From: Azolla caroliniana
Lineage: Eukaryota; Polypodiophyta
Assembly (NCBI GenBank): GCA_043228905.1
Contig: JBHGNT010000015.1
Location: 6,262,001-6,326,000, forward strand
Reading direction: 5' to 3'
DNA: 64,000 bases
The notes under the pieces: model-generated
What the model was told of the DNA's origin: nothing
Database searches by the model: none
What the model saw: the letters and a program-made list of their open reading frames with translations, nothing else
In this document: positions 9,003-19,689 of the stretch, in pieces
How the letters are laid out: each line of letters begins with the position of its first letter
How positions within the stretch are numbered: position 1 is the stretch's first letter
Made by a program: the position numbers and the translations under genes

Positions 9003-11081
9003 ATGGGTAGACAAAAGGGTCTAGAGTGGGAACATGTTCTAATTCAAGTAAAGAATGCAAAAGGAATGCATTTGATGAAATGCAAATATTGCAATTATGT
9101 CTTTGTTGGTGGCCCTCATCGAATTAGGGCCCATATATTAGGAATAAGAGGACAAGGTGTAGAAAAATGCACAAAAGCAAGTGATATTGTGAAGAGTCAA
9201 TTAAGAAATGCAATGGTTCATGGAAATGATCACTTGAATTCAGATGTACAAACAAATGCAAATGGTAATATTGTTGTTAATGCTGATGCAAATGCATCTA
9301 TTTCTAGTTCTATTTCGATGAATAAAATGGCAACTAAAAAGCAGAAAATACAGACAAGTGGTTCACTACCAATGTCTTTTGAATTGGCATTGAGGAAACA
9401 GGCAGAAGAGGTTGTTGCATGACTTTTTTATGTGGAAGATATTGCACATCGGAAAGTGGAAAGTTCATTTTTCCATGATATGGTTATGGTTGTTGCAAAA
9501 GTGGGTCCTTCATTTAAGGCACCTTCTGCTTATCAATTGCGTAAGAAATATCTTAGTGGAGAAGTTTTAAATGTTGAGCATGATCTTATATTGTTGAAGG
9601 AGAGTTGGAAGACATATGGATGCACTATTGTTAGTGATGGTTGGTCAGACACTAGAAATAGACCAATTATTAATGTTTTAGCTTCTTCACTACATGGCAC
9701 AATGTTTTTGAAATAAATAGATACAAGTGGTCATGTCAAGACAGGGGAATACATATTTAAAATTTTGAAGGATGCTATTCTTGAAGTTGGACCATCAAAT
9801 GTAGTTCTAGTTTGTATGGATAATACTGCAAATTGTGTGGCTGCGGGACATATGATAGAAAAGGGGTGGCCATCTATAATTTACACTAGATGCACTTGCC
9901 ATTGTGTTGATTTGTTGTTGGAGGATATTGCCAAATATGCTTGGATTGATGCCATTTTGCGATCAACTATGAAGATTAGTGGTTTCATAACTTAGTCTAG
10001 AAAACAATATGCTTTGGTCATGCTTCACAAGTTTAGTGGGAAAGACTTGCTTAAACCTTTTACGACTAGGTTTTCTTACAGTTTTATTGTGTTATTGAAT
10101 TTGTTGGATGATAAAGTATATGGTGGTTTGAGAAGAATGGTGGTTAGTGAACAATGGTGTAGTTGGAATGATGCTAAAACAAAGAAAACAGAGGAGATGG
10201 TTTCAATTGTATTGGATGCTAACTTTTGGGCAGATGTAAAGATGATTGTGAAGGTGTGCAAACCAATTTTAAAGCTTCTTCGTTTGATTGATAGGGAAGG
10301 TGCTACAATGGGATTGATTGATCAATTTAAACAACAAACGTTGATGGATATAAACAATATGAAAGAAATTGATCCTATTAAGCTTCATGAGATAAAAGAG
10401 TGTTGCATACATAGACTAACAATGTTGGAATCTCCATTGCATGCAACTGGATATGTCTTGCATCCATTATGGACAGAAAATGGTCAAGAAATAGATCATC
10501 ATCTACAAATGGGCTGGATGAAAACAATCATGCTTTATGCTAGTAGTAATATAGTTTAACAAAATGCTTTGTTAGATGATTTTTATGCATATAGAAAACA
10601 AGTAGTAGATTTGTTTCAAGTTCCATTTACAAAGGATTCTAATAGATTAAGCACACCAATCAAATGTTGGGGAACTTTTGGAGCAAGCACTCCCAATTTG
10701 ATGAAACTTGCAATTAGAGTGTTATCTCAAGGTACAAGTGCATCGTCTTGTGAAAGGAATTGGAGTACATTTTCATTAATACATACTAAAAGGGGAAATA
10801 GATTGAGTCCAAATCATGTGTAGAAATTGGTTTTCTTGAACACAAATCTTCATATTCTTAAGAAGATTAAAGAAAGAGGTTTCAATCCTATTGAGGTTAC
10901 TATTGACATGGTTGAGAAAGAAAATGATGAAGAACGGTTATTGGTGCTGCAAAGTGAATAAGAAGCGCAAGAAGTTGATGAAAATGAGAGCTTCACCAAT
11001 GTGATGGCTTATTTTGATGATAATGCACAAGATGAGGATGATGATTTTGAAGATGATGATATTACCTTGAATGAAGATTAG
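9003..11081 (+). pseudogene. hAT (Ac-like) transposase with six in-frame stops
   Basis: One frame of about 693 codons, the usual length for plant hAT transposases. It opens with a BED-type zinc finger (C-K-Y-C-N-Y, then H...H, about residues 20-50). Next is the DUF659 region with TIVSDGWSDTRN, where the Asp belongs to the RNase H-like fold, then VCMDNTAN and CTCHCVDLLLEDI. The C-terminal dimerisation block has SSCERNWSTFSLIHTKRGNRL. Stops at 9420, 9714, 9993, 10557, 10821 and 10959 interrupt it, yet no frameshift is seen. The tail is strongly acidic. Start chosen at GGAACTAATGGG because the BED finger follows at once. Terminal inverted repeats were not found. Confidence 0.9.
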
Positions 11082-11351
11082 GAATGTTCGTTTTGATGTA
11101 ACACCTCATTGAGAATTTTTTTGAAGATTAGACATTTTGGATATTTGTTACTATAATTTACAAAAAAAGCATATTGTTATTAAGAAGGTAATGTGTTTTT
11201 TGCCATTTTCTTAGTTTTTTTACCTTGAAAAAATATTTATCTTATAATAAATAATTTATCCAAAAGTATGGTATTTACCATTCTTCGAGGGTGTTTACCA
11301 TTATCGAATGATTAAAACATTCTTGAACGTGAATGCATGTATGGTTCATAC
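11082..11351. other. 3' flank of the hAT pseudogene
   Basis: AT-rich non-coding DNA. The last eight bases, GTTCATAC (11344-11351), are the left target duplication of the next element. Confidence 0.5.
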
Positions 11352-11988
11352 CATAGATTGACATATTCGCATTCGTGGGGTTTCCCATTCGAATGCAAAC
11401 GAATACGAATACGAATGGGTAGTCAAGTATTCGTTTTATACCCCCCCCCCAAAAAAAAACCTTCTTTTTTTAAAAATTTCCTAAGATAAAAGAAAAGGAA
11501 CTTAACAATAAATAGGGGTAATAAAAGAGGGACTTTGGGGACTTGACACTACTAAAATTTTATAATAAATGTATAGTCGTTTTATTTTTAATAAATAAAT
11601 AAAATAAAATAAAGGCTCATTAATTTCTCACTTTTTATTTCCTCAAAATTTATGGATATTTTTATCTTGACATTAAAAATGGTACTTCAAACCAATTATA
11701 TCTTCAAAGTTTATACTAATCATATTTGTATAATAAATATAAAAATATTCTTTTTAAAAAAATTAATTAATTAAAATAAGTTTCATAAACTCTCTTGACA
11801 CTATAATCTATTAATGAATAATTTTTTTTTTTGGTGAAATACATTTATTTAAATAAATAAATAATTTTTTATATTTATTTTACAAAACGAATGGTTTTTT
11901 AATATTCTTGGGGCCATTTTGTATTCTCGAATATGGAGAATATTGCGCATGGAGAATATCACGAATATCACGCATGTGTCAATCTATG
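11352..11988. mobile_element. hAT-type MITE, 637 bp
   Basis: Perfect 12-bp terminal inverted repeats (CATAGATTGACA and TGTCAATCTATG) are flanked by perfect 8-bp duplications GTTCATAC at 11344-11351 and 11989-11996. An 8-bp duplication is the hallmark of hAT transposition. The interior is AT-rich, has a C9-A9 run near 11440-11460 and no coding. The insertion sits in or beside a family B LTR, whose sequence resumes right after the duplication. Confidence 0.8.
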
Positions 11989-11996
11989 GTTCATAC

Positions 11997-12302
11997 TATG
12001 GTGTTCATGCACACTAGATGTGTATGAGTAGCTTTTTCTATTATGCTTTTCCTAACTATAGTGTTCATGCATGCTAGATGTGCATGAATAGCTTTTTCCT
12101 AGAAAATATGCATGAGTTTATTTTTTACCACTCATGTTGTGTTAGTACAATGGTAAGGTTTGAAATTGTTAACATGGAGGTAGAGGGTTGGAATCTTGCT
12201 TTGTGCATGTAACACATATTTTAATATTTTCTTCTAATTCTTTATACTTATTCAATCGGGTACTCCGTACAGATTTCATGTAGTGTATGAAGCACACTAC
12301 GA
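11997..12302 (-). repeat. Family B LTR fragment (B2)
   Basis: A diverged relative of the B1 LTR: two hairpin repeats of the TCATGCAC...GTGCATGA type, then a degenerate tRNA-like module (TTAGTACAATGG, about 12140; GGTTGGAATC, about 12190), ending near CACACTACGATA. A polypurine tract and a pol 3' end follow on the minus strand. Confidence 0.65.
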
Positions 12303-12360
12303 TACTCACCCCATCCGAACCTGCACATCCTCCTGTATGTGCTGAAGTTGCCCATACTTG

Positions 12361-12576
12361 TTATTCTCCTTCATCGGTAGCACCCTCTGTTTCTTCCCCT
12401 ATGTCGAATGTCAATTCCAACCCACTTTCTTCACTTCCCGCACCTCTATGATCCATGTCCGCTTGCTCCTCTGTGTCAGTGTTGTCTAAAGTTACATAGG
12501 GTTCAACGTCACTTCGCTTCTTGAAAATCTTCACCCACTTCCCTACTATAGGCACCTGCAATACTATAGTGTTCAT
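12361..12576 (-). pseudogene. 3' end of a Ty3 pol (B2)
   Basis: The 71-codon frame contains VPIVGKWVKIFKKRSDVEP, which parallels IPVAGKRIKAFKKRHDGEP at the end of the complete pol at 54422-56098, followed by an acidic tail of similar length. It is therefore the extreme C-terminus of a family B integrase polyprotein. This matters because it shows that autonomous elements with B-type LTRs existed. Everything upstream is deleted; another LTR piece begins at once. Confidence 0.7.
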
Positions 12577-12675
12577 GCATGCTAGATGTTCATGACTAGT
12601 TTTTTCCTAGAAAATATGCGTGAGGATAACATTTTGTACATCGAAAATCTATTCTTTTAATACTCATGATGTGTT
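12556..12675 (-). repeat. Short B-type LTR piece
   Basis: It repeats the GTGTTCATGCATGCTAGATG hairpin motif and TTTTTTCCTAGAAAATATGC seen at 12058-12115. Its borders are not sharp. Confidence 0.5.
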
Positions 12676-13166
12676 AGTGTTGCGATATCGGTCCCTCCGG
12701 ATGGGGATCAGAGAAGTGTCACAGACGTAGACGAGGGCAAGGACAAGTAGGCGAGCTCAATATTAAGAAAGAGAGAAAGATAGATATATAGATAGAGAGG
12801 AGCATAGAGAAGAGAACAAGAGAGAGAGAGGGTAGACAAAAGAACGAGAACTAAATTATGCTTTCATAACTGGTGTTGTTCACCTTGATTGTAATCAAGG
12901 TGCACCGAATTATTTATATAAGAATGTGGTGGTATGCATGTAAGCTAGGAACCATCTAGAGAATGCATGGAAACTTCTAGAGAGTGCATGTCTATGCATT
13001 CTCTAGAAGTTTCTTGAAAGTTCTAGTGATTAACTTACAATGTAATAAGTTGAAACTTATACAATACAATAATGCATAGATGGAACGTAGCTCAATTGGT
13101 AGGGTTGCTCAATAAGACCAAGAGGTCATGGGTTCAACCCCTTACATTCCATCGTGTCTATGACAA
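12676..13166 (-). repeat. Related LTR (type C), probably solo
   Basis: Begins TGTTGCGATATCGG and ends TCTATGACA. Its layout parallels the B1 LTR: GC-rich start, purine-rich middle, a TATATAA on the minus strand (near 12917), hairpins (CACCTTGATT/AATCAAGGTG at about 12890; CTAGAGAATGCAT/ATGCATTCTCTAG at about 12956-13005), and an antisense tRNA-like module near the U3 end. No matching target duplication was found. Confidence 0.45.
13082..13151 (+). other. tRNA-like sequence in LTR C
   Basis: TAGCTCAATTGG (13088-13099) fits an A box and GGTTCAACCC (13131-13140) a B box. The outer GGAACGT/ACATTCC can pair as an acceptor stem. The anticodon arm does not form properly, so it is probably not a working tRNA. 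A close relative lies on the minus strand at 35455-35526. Confidence 0.55.
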
Positions 13167-13640
13167 GAAGCCGGATCGGAGTGACCAGATGGATATCCGA
13201 AAACCGGATCGGATGGACTCAGAAGGGGTTCGGACGGATTCGGCATGAACCGTGGAGAGAGAAAGATTTGTAAATATGTTTCTTATTATGGGCCATTGAG
13301 GCCACATTTGTAAATAGCTTGTAAGTTATATACGTATAAATATAACTTAGGACAAATATGATAACATTGTTGTTATCATTCTGTGTGAGTTAGTTTTTTT
13401 GTATACAGAGAGAGAGGGAGAGAGAGAGAGAGAAAGAGAGAGAAAGAGAGTATGTTCTGTTGTAACCGCCGATAGGCGAAGCTAAAGCTCGAGGTTGTTG
13501 CCTCTGAGTCTCCCATTGTACCTTTCCTCTCTTATAGTGATTGTTGGAGTCTGTGGGCTCCCGTGGTTCAAGCTTACTGGCTCCAACTACCCAGTGTGGA
13601 GGTCGAAGATGAGGGACATGTTAGTGGTAAAAGATCTATA
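13167..13640 (+). repeat. Probable copia LTR/leader upstream of pol D
   Basis: Non-coding: a TATAAATATAAC box (about 13335), a GA-rich tract (13405-13450) and a GTGGGCTCCCGTGG segment near 13555, followed closely by copia coding. Borders are not defined. Confidence 0.4.
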
Positions 13641-13651
13641 AAAGAATACAT

Positions 13652-15385
13652 GTGTTCATGGAAGAAAAGACCATTGCCGACTGGGAGTCGGAGAAGAAGA
13701 TAGTGGATTCCGGGTCGATTGACAAAGATTGGGTGGAAGATGCAAGGACACATCCGGTCAGAAGCCAAATGTCAGCCGAAGACCATGATGAACCGGCCGG
13801 ATTCGAACCAGGAACCGAACTGACCGAAGAAGATTTGGACACCGGAACCGGAGAAGACCCCGAAATGGATTCAGATGGAGAACAGACGGAGGAGTCAGTG
13901 ATCGGAAACCAAGGATGGAGATACCCTCTAAGAGAGAGAAGGCCCTCCCAAAGATTTCTGGAAGAAGAGCATGTTTTGCTGACCGATGAGGGGGAGCCAA
14001 AAAGCTTTGAAGAAGTAACGAGGGATTCCCCGCATGAGAAATACTTGAGTGCCATGTAGGATGAAATGGATTCCCTACATGAGAACCATACATATGATCC
14101 GACGGAGCTACCGAAGGGAAAGAGATCACTAGACTAGAACAAGTGGGTGTACAAGTTAAAACCGGCAAACGTAGGAAATCCACCAAGGTACAAAGCCCAC
14201 ATCGTGGCGAAGGGATTTCAATAGAAGAAAGGAGAGGATTTCGACAAGATCTTTGCCCCAGTAGTCAAGATGACATCCATCCGGACAGTGCTGAGCATAG
14301 CGGGAAGCATGGACCTTGAGGTAGAGCAACTAGATGTCAAGACGGCATTCCTACACGGTGATCTCGAGGAGGAGATCTACATGCAACAACCGGAGGGATT
14401 CGTCAAGAAAGGGAAGGAGAACCTGGTGTGCCGGTTGAAGAAGATCTTATACAGACTGAAGCAAGCCCCTTGGCAATGGTACCGGAAATTTGACTCCTTT
14501 ATGAACGATCAAGGATATCACAAGACGCAGGTTGAGCACTGCGTGTTTGTGAAGAAGTTCGATGGAGGAGACTTCCTAATCCTTCTACTATATGTGGACG
14601 ACATGTTGATCGTATATGTGGACATATCAAGATTGGAATGCTTAAGAAGGCCTTGAGTCGGTCCTTCTCAATGAAAGATATGGGTTCGGCGAGACAGATC
14701 CTAGGAATGCATATAATCCGGGACTAGACGGAGAAGCTGTTGTGGTTGTCACAAGAGAAGTATGTGACAAAGGTGCTTCAAAGGTTCAACATGTTGGATG
14801 CAAAGCCGGTCGGGTCGACACTTCTGGTAAACTCCAAGCTGTATAGGAAACAAAGCCCGAAGACAAAGGCAGAGAAGTCGGAAATGATGAAGATACCGTA
14901 TGTGTCTATAGTCGGAAGTCTCATGTATGCAATGGTGTGTACCCGGCTAGACATCGAATATGCAGTCGGGGTGGTGAGCTGGTTCATGAGCAATCCGGGA
15001 AAAGTGGATACTCCGATACCTAAAAGGCACCTCGAGTATGTGCCTTTGATTTGGCTTTGGTAAACCCCAATTAGAAGGCTTCACCGATTCAGACATGTCG
15101 GTTGATGCAGATACCAACCGGTCTACATCCAGATACGTAATGACATATGCAAGGGGAGCCGTATCCTGGCAATCGAGGTTGCAGAAGTCCGTTGCATTGT
15201 CGACAACAGAAGCAGAATACATGGCAGTTGTAGAAGCCGGCAAGGAAGTAATCTGGATGAAGGACCTCATCGGAGAGCTAGGGATCCGACATGAGGAATA
15301 CCGGTGTGGTGAAGGATTTCGGCCACAGAGGGAAACTGAGCGAGATGCTCGGGAATGGGTGTCTACACGGATGTACGAAGTTTAG
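13652..15385 (+). pseudogene. copia D reverse transcriptase-RNase H (degraded)
   Basis: The frame starts in the acidic linker that follows integrase (TEEDLDTGTGEDPE), reaches the PLRERRPSQRF segment, then the reverse transcriptase. KWVYKLK, EQLDVKTAFLHGDLEEEIYM and LLLYVDDMLIV (the YVDD site) are visible, followed after a frameshift by KPVGSTLL and SLMYAMVCTRLDI. RNase H motifs are ALSTTEAEYMAV and the first Asp in GFTDSDM. A deletion near 15030-15065 removes the LRYLKGT region. Gag, protease and integrase are missing, so this is an internally deleted copy. Stops lie at about 14059, 14137 and 14221. Confidence 0.8.
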
Positions 15386-15399
15386 CCTTTATGTGTGAA

Positions 15400-16066
15400 A
15401 CATGTAATAACATTGGACTAGCAATTACTAGTTAGTAGGGTTTAGTGGGCGCTTTAAAGACCTGTACGGATAGAGAGGAATGTGGGAGTTTGACGTGAGG
15501 GAATTGAGGAAAATCTCTGTCAAAAGTGGTTGACTGAACTACCTGATGTAACATCTCTCTCTCTCCTTGAGCTATAAAGGGAGGGAGAGAAGACTGAGAT
15601 AGGGTATTCAGGAATTAGGAGGAGGAAGTGTTGTTGGATTGAGCGCCAAGTTATCTTCCTCTCTCTCTCTCTCTCTTCCCGTTTTGTGCTCTGCACCGTT
15701 TCGAACAAGAAGAGGAAGTCTCTGCGCGCGTTGGCAGACCGTGTCCTCCTTACTAGAGATTCTTTGTCATGTATCCCTGTGTGTGTGTGTGCGCGTCTCT
15801 CTGGAGAACGCTAAGCGCTGATGCCGACCACGCCCAGTTGTACTCTTTGGATTCTTTGTTAATCATTAGTTTGTTGAGTCCCATTTGTTGGGATTTTTGC
15901 GTGGGTTGGCCGTGCTCTGAGCTCGTGTCTTATTCCCATCCTGAATCTGTTGCATGCACGTACGAGTTTGTGACACGGTTCTCCCTTTCCCCCTATCCTG
16001 ACTCCTTGGTTCGAGATCCCGGTGGTCCTGTCCTATTTCTACGCATCCACGTGGAAAACCGCGACA
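15400..16066 (+). repeat. Family A Ty3 LTR (copy A0a), left edge unclear
   Basis: Contains TATAAAGG (15573-15580) after a CT-rich stretch, and ends GCGACA directly before the primer site. The 3' half (15860-16066) recurs at 22300-22653. The expected TGTCGTGAAG start is not seen, so the left part is truncated or diverged. Confidence 0.6.
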
Positions 16067-16069
16067 TCT

Positions 16070-16087
16070 TGGTGAACCCGATGTGAA
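16070..16087 (+). other. Primer binding site of family A
   Basis: TGGTGAACCCGATGTGAA, four bases after the LTR end. The same site appears at 22657-22674 and 60519-60536. The donor tRNA could not be named with confidence. Confidence 0.6.
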
Positions 16088-16110
16088 AAGGGCGATAGAG
16101 GAGTTCGAAG

Positions 16111-16285
16111 ATGAGAGGATGTGTACTTGGGAAACCCATGACGGCGGCCGTTGACCGCTTGGTGAACGCTCGAGAGGGCACAAGCGGCCTCGACAGAGCC
16201 GTTGAATCGATAGTCGTTGTTTCAATGGCAAAAATGTGACTAGCTACCTAGAGGCCTACCGGGCTGAGATGATGATGAGGGACAT
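16111..16285 (+). pseudogene. Family A Gag N-terminus, cut by T2
   Basis: ATG at 16111 opens a frame with AAVDRLVNAREGTSG, matching the copy at 22698. After a frameshift come EAYRAEMMMRDI-type residues, and the sequence then stops at the LTR of T2 (16286). This gives the family's true Gag start, which is lost in the other copies. Confidence 0.65.
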
Positions 16286-16728
16286 TGTTAGCCATTGGCG
16301 GCCAAGTATGTAACGAGGAAGGGGCAAGTTGGTTTCCAGATATATAATAATATTATTAGATATAGGAACGGACGGATACGGAATAGGTATGCCGATCCGG
16401 ATCCGGACAGATTCGTAGCCAGTTGCTGGTTAGGCACCGTTTTGAAACACAGAACCGGTTGCCTATAAATGGATCTGGGTATTGGTGTATTTAGACGACG
16501 GAATATTAATATAAGAAAGTTTTGTTATTTTATCTTGTGGAACTTTATGTTCCTATTCCGTTCTACGCTCAATGTATAGATCTTACGTGTGTAATTGATG
16601 TGTGTTGTGAATACAGATACCAAACCGGAAGATTACCGGTTATGATTGTTAGTGCGCGTAACCACCCTTCGGTGAAGTGTTCCGAAGGGACACCTTGTGT
16701 TAGAGGCAAGTCTGGCCCAGGAGTAACA
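16286..16728 (+). repeat. T2 5' LTR (443 bp)
   Basis: Ends are TGTTA...TAACA. A CTATAAATGG promoter motif lies near 16467. TGGCGACCAC follows eight bases after the end and could be the primer site. Confidence 0.7.
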
Positions 16729-16893
16729 ATTAATTTGGCGACCACAATTATTGCCACAAGCAACGAACAACGGGGGATGGATGATGAGGCCAACAAACGA
16801 CCCAATTGCCGAATGAGCAAGAAGACTAACTGAGAGACTGTGGAGGCAAGAGGCTTACTAGTAGACGCTGAGGAGATCAGAGTGCATTAGCCT

Positions 16894-18460
16894 TTGTCCA
16901 ACATGATTCGGCAGGTCGCAGAGGAGTCACTCCGGTTACAACACAATCCATACCTGGACGAAGGAAGCAGTTTGAGCAGTTTGCAGAACGCGGAATCCAT
17001 CCTGCAGACCCTTGTGGTGGGCGAGGGAGATTTGGGAGTGTTCTCGGCTATCGAATCAGATTCGGAAAGGGAGCACAGTGTTCAGTCCAATTATCGAAGC
17101 AATCACGACACCCCGGAAGGCCTGGACGATGACGATTCAGAAAACATACCGACGCCAAAACCGGAAACGACAAAACTAGCATCCCCAGTCAACGAAACAA
17201 GTTTGGACGAGCAAGTACGTACACCACCACACAACCAATTGGAGACTCAGGAGGAACGGGCTCTGACATCACCACCCGAGTCACCAAGGAAACAGGAGGA
17301 GTGGGTACCAACACCAACTCCGGCAGGACCAATAGACGACGACACCATGCCATACCAGTATCCGAAATATCGGGATGACCCGGACCCAAAGGCCCACGTC
17401 TGCGCCTTTCTCTGAACATGGGAAGCGAAACATGTTTCACAACGGCTGACTAAAGCGGAGGCCGAATGCTCGAAGATAGCAGAATTTGGCATGACCCTGG
17501 AAGGACCAACGACACGATGGCATAACAAGCACCTTCCTGACAGTATTGCCACATTCGAAGAATTAAAGAAAAAGTTTCTGCGTTTCTTCCACAGACAGGT
17601 GGAACAAAGGGAAATCATCGATCAGTTCTATATGACACGGCAGGACCCAACAGAAACCGTGCCAAAGTTCATCATCCGGTTCTAGACCTTGCAAAGTTAA
17701 CTCACCAGAGGACCGCTGGAAGAAGAAGTGAAAGCGATATATCTGGCAGTGCTTCGAGAACCTCTCCGAACGATGTGCACGGTAATAAATTTCCAAACCA
17801 GCACCATAGACCAAGTCATGGATCGAGTAATGGAAATGGACAAGAATAGTTCATGGCTGTCAATGGGGGCACTCCAACGAGCACTCCCTACCGAAGAAGA
17901 CCTCCGGTTTCGAGAGGCCGTACAATGCACAACGTGACTTAACCCCGGTCACTCAACAATAGAATGCAGAATGAAAGCACAATGCATGTTATGTCATTCT
18001 CGATCAAACACAATGGACCGATGTGAATATAATCTACTAAACCGACAAGCGGCACCAGTCCGGCAGATTGAGCCTCGGACCGAGCGGAAAAACGACGACG
18101 AACGGTTTAGGCGAAATGACCCTTACCGACCAATACAAGACATCTGATACAACGATGGACGGGATGAGTATGATTAGGATCGTAGGGATAGGAGCCGAGA
18201 ATACAACCGTGATAGGTATGATCACGATTATTCCCTCGACTATAGCAGAAGGAGTGATGACCAACGAGGAGAATATGCAGATTTGGATAGGCGCCATTCA
18301 AACCGGTAGGGATATCGGAACAACCGGCGCCATAATCGGAGGAAAAATTTCCGGAGAGACGAGCATCGGGAACCGGCTAGAAATTATCAACGGGAGCTGG
18401 ATAGAAACACGACCGGTGCCCAATCAGAGCAACGGAGAATAGAGGAGCCCAACCGGGCGA
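16894..18460 (+). pseudogene. T2 Gag
   Basis: An acidic, proline-rich N-terminal part (to about 17400) precedes the Retrotrans_gag core: TRWHNKHLPDSIATFEELKK, then RFFHRQVEQREI and QDPTETVPKFIIRF. After stops at about 17413 and 17683, a zinc-knuckle-like cysteine array (NPGHSTIECRMKAQC) lies at about 17940. An Arg/Asp/Tyr-rich stretch (18060-18420) follows. Length and order fit Gag of Tat-lineage Ty3 elements. Frame changes and stops make it non-functional. The mitochondrial insert follows. Confidence 0.75.
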
Positions 18461-18509
18461 TAACTAGCTTTCAGTTCGGTAACACGGGAAAAGCGGACTC
18501 AAGTAGCTG

Positions 18510-19650
18510 CACGATGATTTTCATTCGTCTGCTTTGCCTTCAATCGTGCTTTCTTTTGCGACATGCTATGGTCTCGGCCTCCCTTCGCGGGTTCTAGTTA
18601 GTCTCATGCCTGTATGCAACCTTTTTCGACCACAAATGATCTAACGGTCGCCCCACCTTTTCCATCAATGAGTACTCCTAACGCATCAACTACACAACCC
18701 GGCATGGCCTTTCCTACAAGAACGTCCACAATAGATCCAGTGCGCTTGACCATATCTCCTTCTTTAATGGCGGTATCACTACCGGATATAACAAATCCTA
18801 CATTCTCATTCTCAGAATTTGAAGCCATTCCTTTCACACCGCTGGCGAATTCTACCATTTCTCCTGCTTGAATCTTGTTCAATCCATAAACACGTGCAAT
18901 TCCATCCCCAACCGATACCACTCAACCGATCTCATCCACTGGCAATTTGGTGTGATAGTTGGTAATTCTTTCTTCCGAGATAGTAGATGGTTATTCCGTT
19001 GCTCTAGCTTTAAACAATCTCGTTCCCTTTCTCTTCCGTCGAATCCCTTTCCTCGACACTTTATACCCAGGGCAGTCTCCTGCATTCATGGCAGTTCCTA
19101 GCAAGAAAGAGATGGGAAAGGGAAGTAACCTCACGACGAGGTGAACCATGTCATTGATATAGAGGGGAGGGATCAGACCTTCCCCCAGTGTTGGTTTGCA
19201 TTATAAAGAAAGTAAGTTTTGACAGAATAGACTGGGTGAATGAAGCGCTAAAGCCGTGTATCCGTAGCTATGCAGAGACGGAGAGAAATAGATATATACA
19301 ACTGAAAGGTGAGGGACTACGCGGAGGGAGGGCATCCACATAGCTCTAAATCATAGGATCAAATTCCAGAGTGAGCCCCGTAGTGCAACTACCTTTCGCG
19401 GAGCCAACTCTTTCGATCGATTGGCAAAAAAAAAAGGATATTTGTCGTATGGAGAAATTGGATGAACGAATAGACGAGTAAGGTATTAACTAAACTGCAA
19501 TTATTCTAATTTGAGTCAACTTTTTCCATTCCATCTCCCCGCTTCGCTGCTCTATTCGGGTTTATTCCTTCGCCTTGCTCGAGCCAAGCCTTCCATGACT
19601 TGCTGGGCTGTAGGACCAATCCAAACCTTCTGACGTTGGTGAGTAGAGAC
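18510..19650. other. Nuclear insertion of mitochondrial DNA (NUMT), about 1.1 kb
   Basis: Contains part of atp1 on the minus strand. The flanking non-coding sequence has the balanced base composition and style of plant mitochondrial DNA, unlike the element around it. T2 coding stops before it and resumes after it with a CCHC knuckle (CYYCRQEGH...C, about 19690-19730). Exact edges are not visible by eye. Confidence 0.65.
18604..18985 (-). pseudogene. atp1: atp1 fragment (mitochondrial ATP synthase alpha)
   Basis: Residues roughly 16-130 of the alpha subunit: RITNYHTKLPVDEIG, then [46 protein letters not shown] and VVDALGV. Similarity ends near GKG at about 18655. The nucleotide-binding P-loop, which lies further on, is absent. 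In normal mitochondria the protein is the non-catalytic nucleotide-binding subunit of F1 ATPase. Compared with the conserved family, several Leu/Phe positions are Ser or Pro (expected C-to-U editing sites), while Arg, Pro and Ala positions are stop or Cys, Leu and Val. It cannot be functional in the nucleus. Confidence 0.85.
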
Positions 19651-19689
19651 AAATAGCTCTATGGTGGTATTTAGACACGACGTTTTGTT

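Noticed and set aside
13082-13151. A functional tRNA gene
   Set aside because: A and B boxes and an acceptor-like stem are present, but the anticodon stem and loop do not form; more likely a SINE head or LTR module.
18604-18921. A working ATP synthase alpha gene
   Set aside because: Only about 115 residues, no start context, stops just upstream, and the P-loop region is missing.
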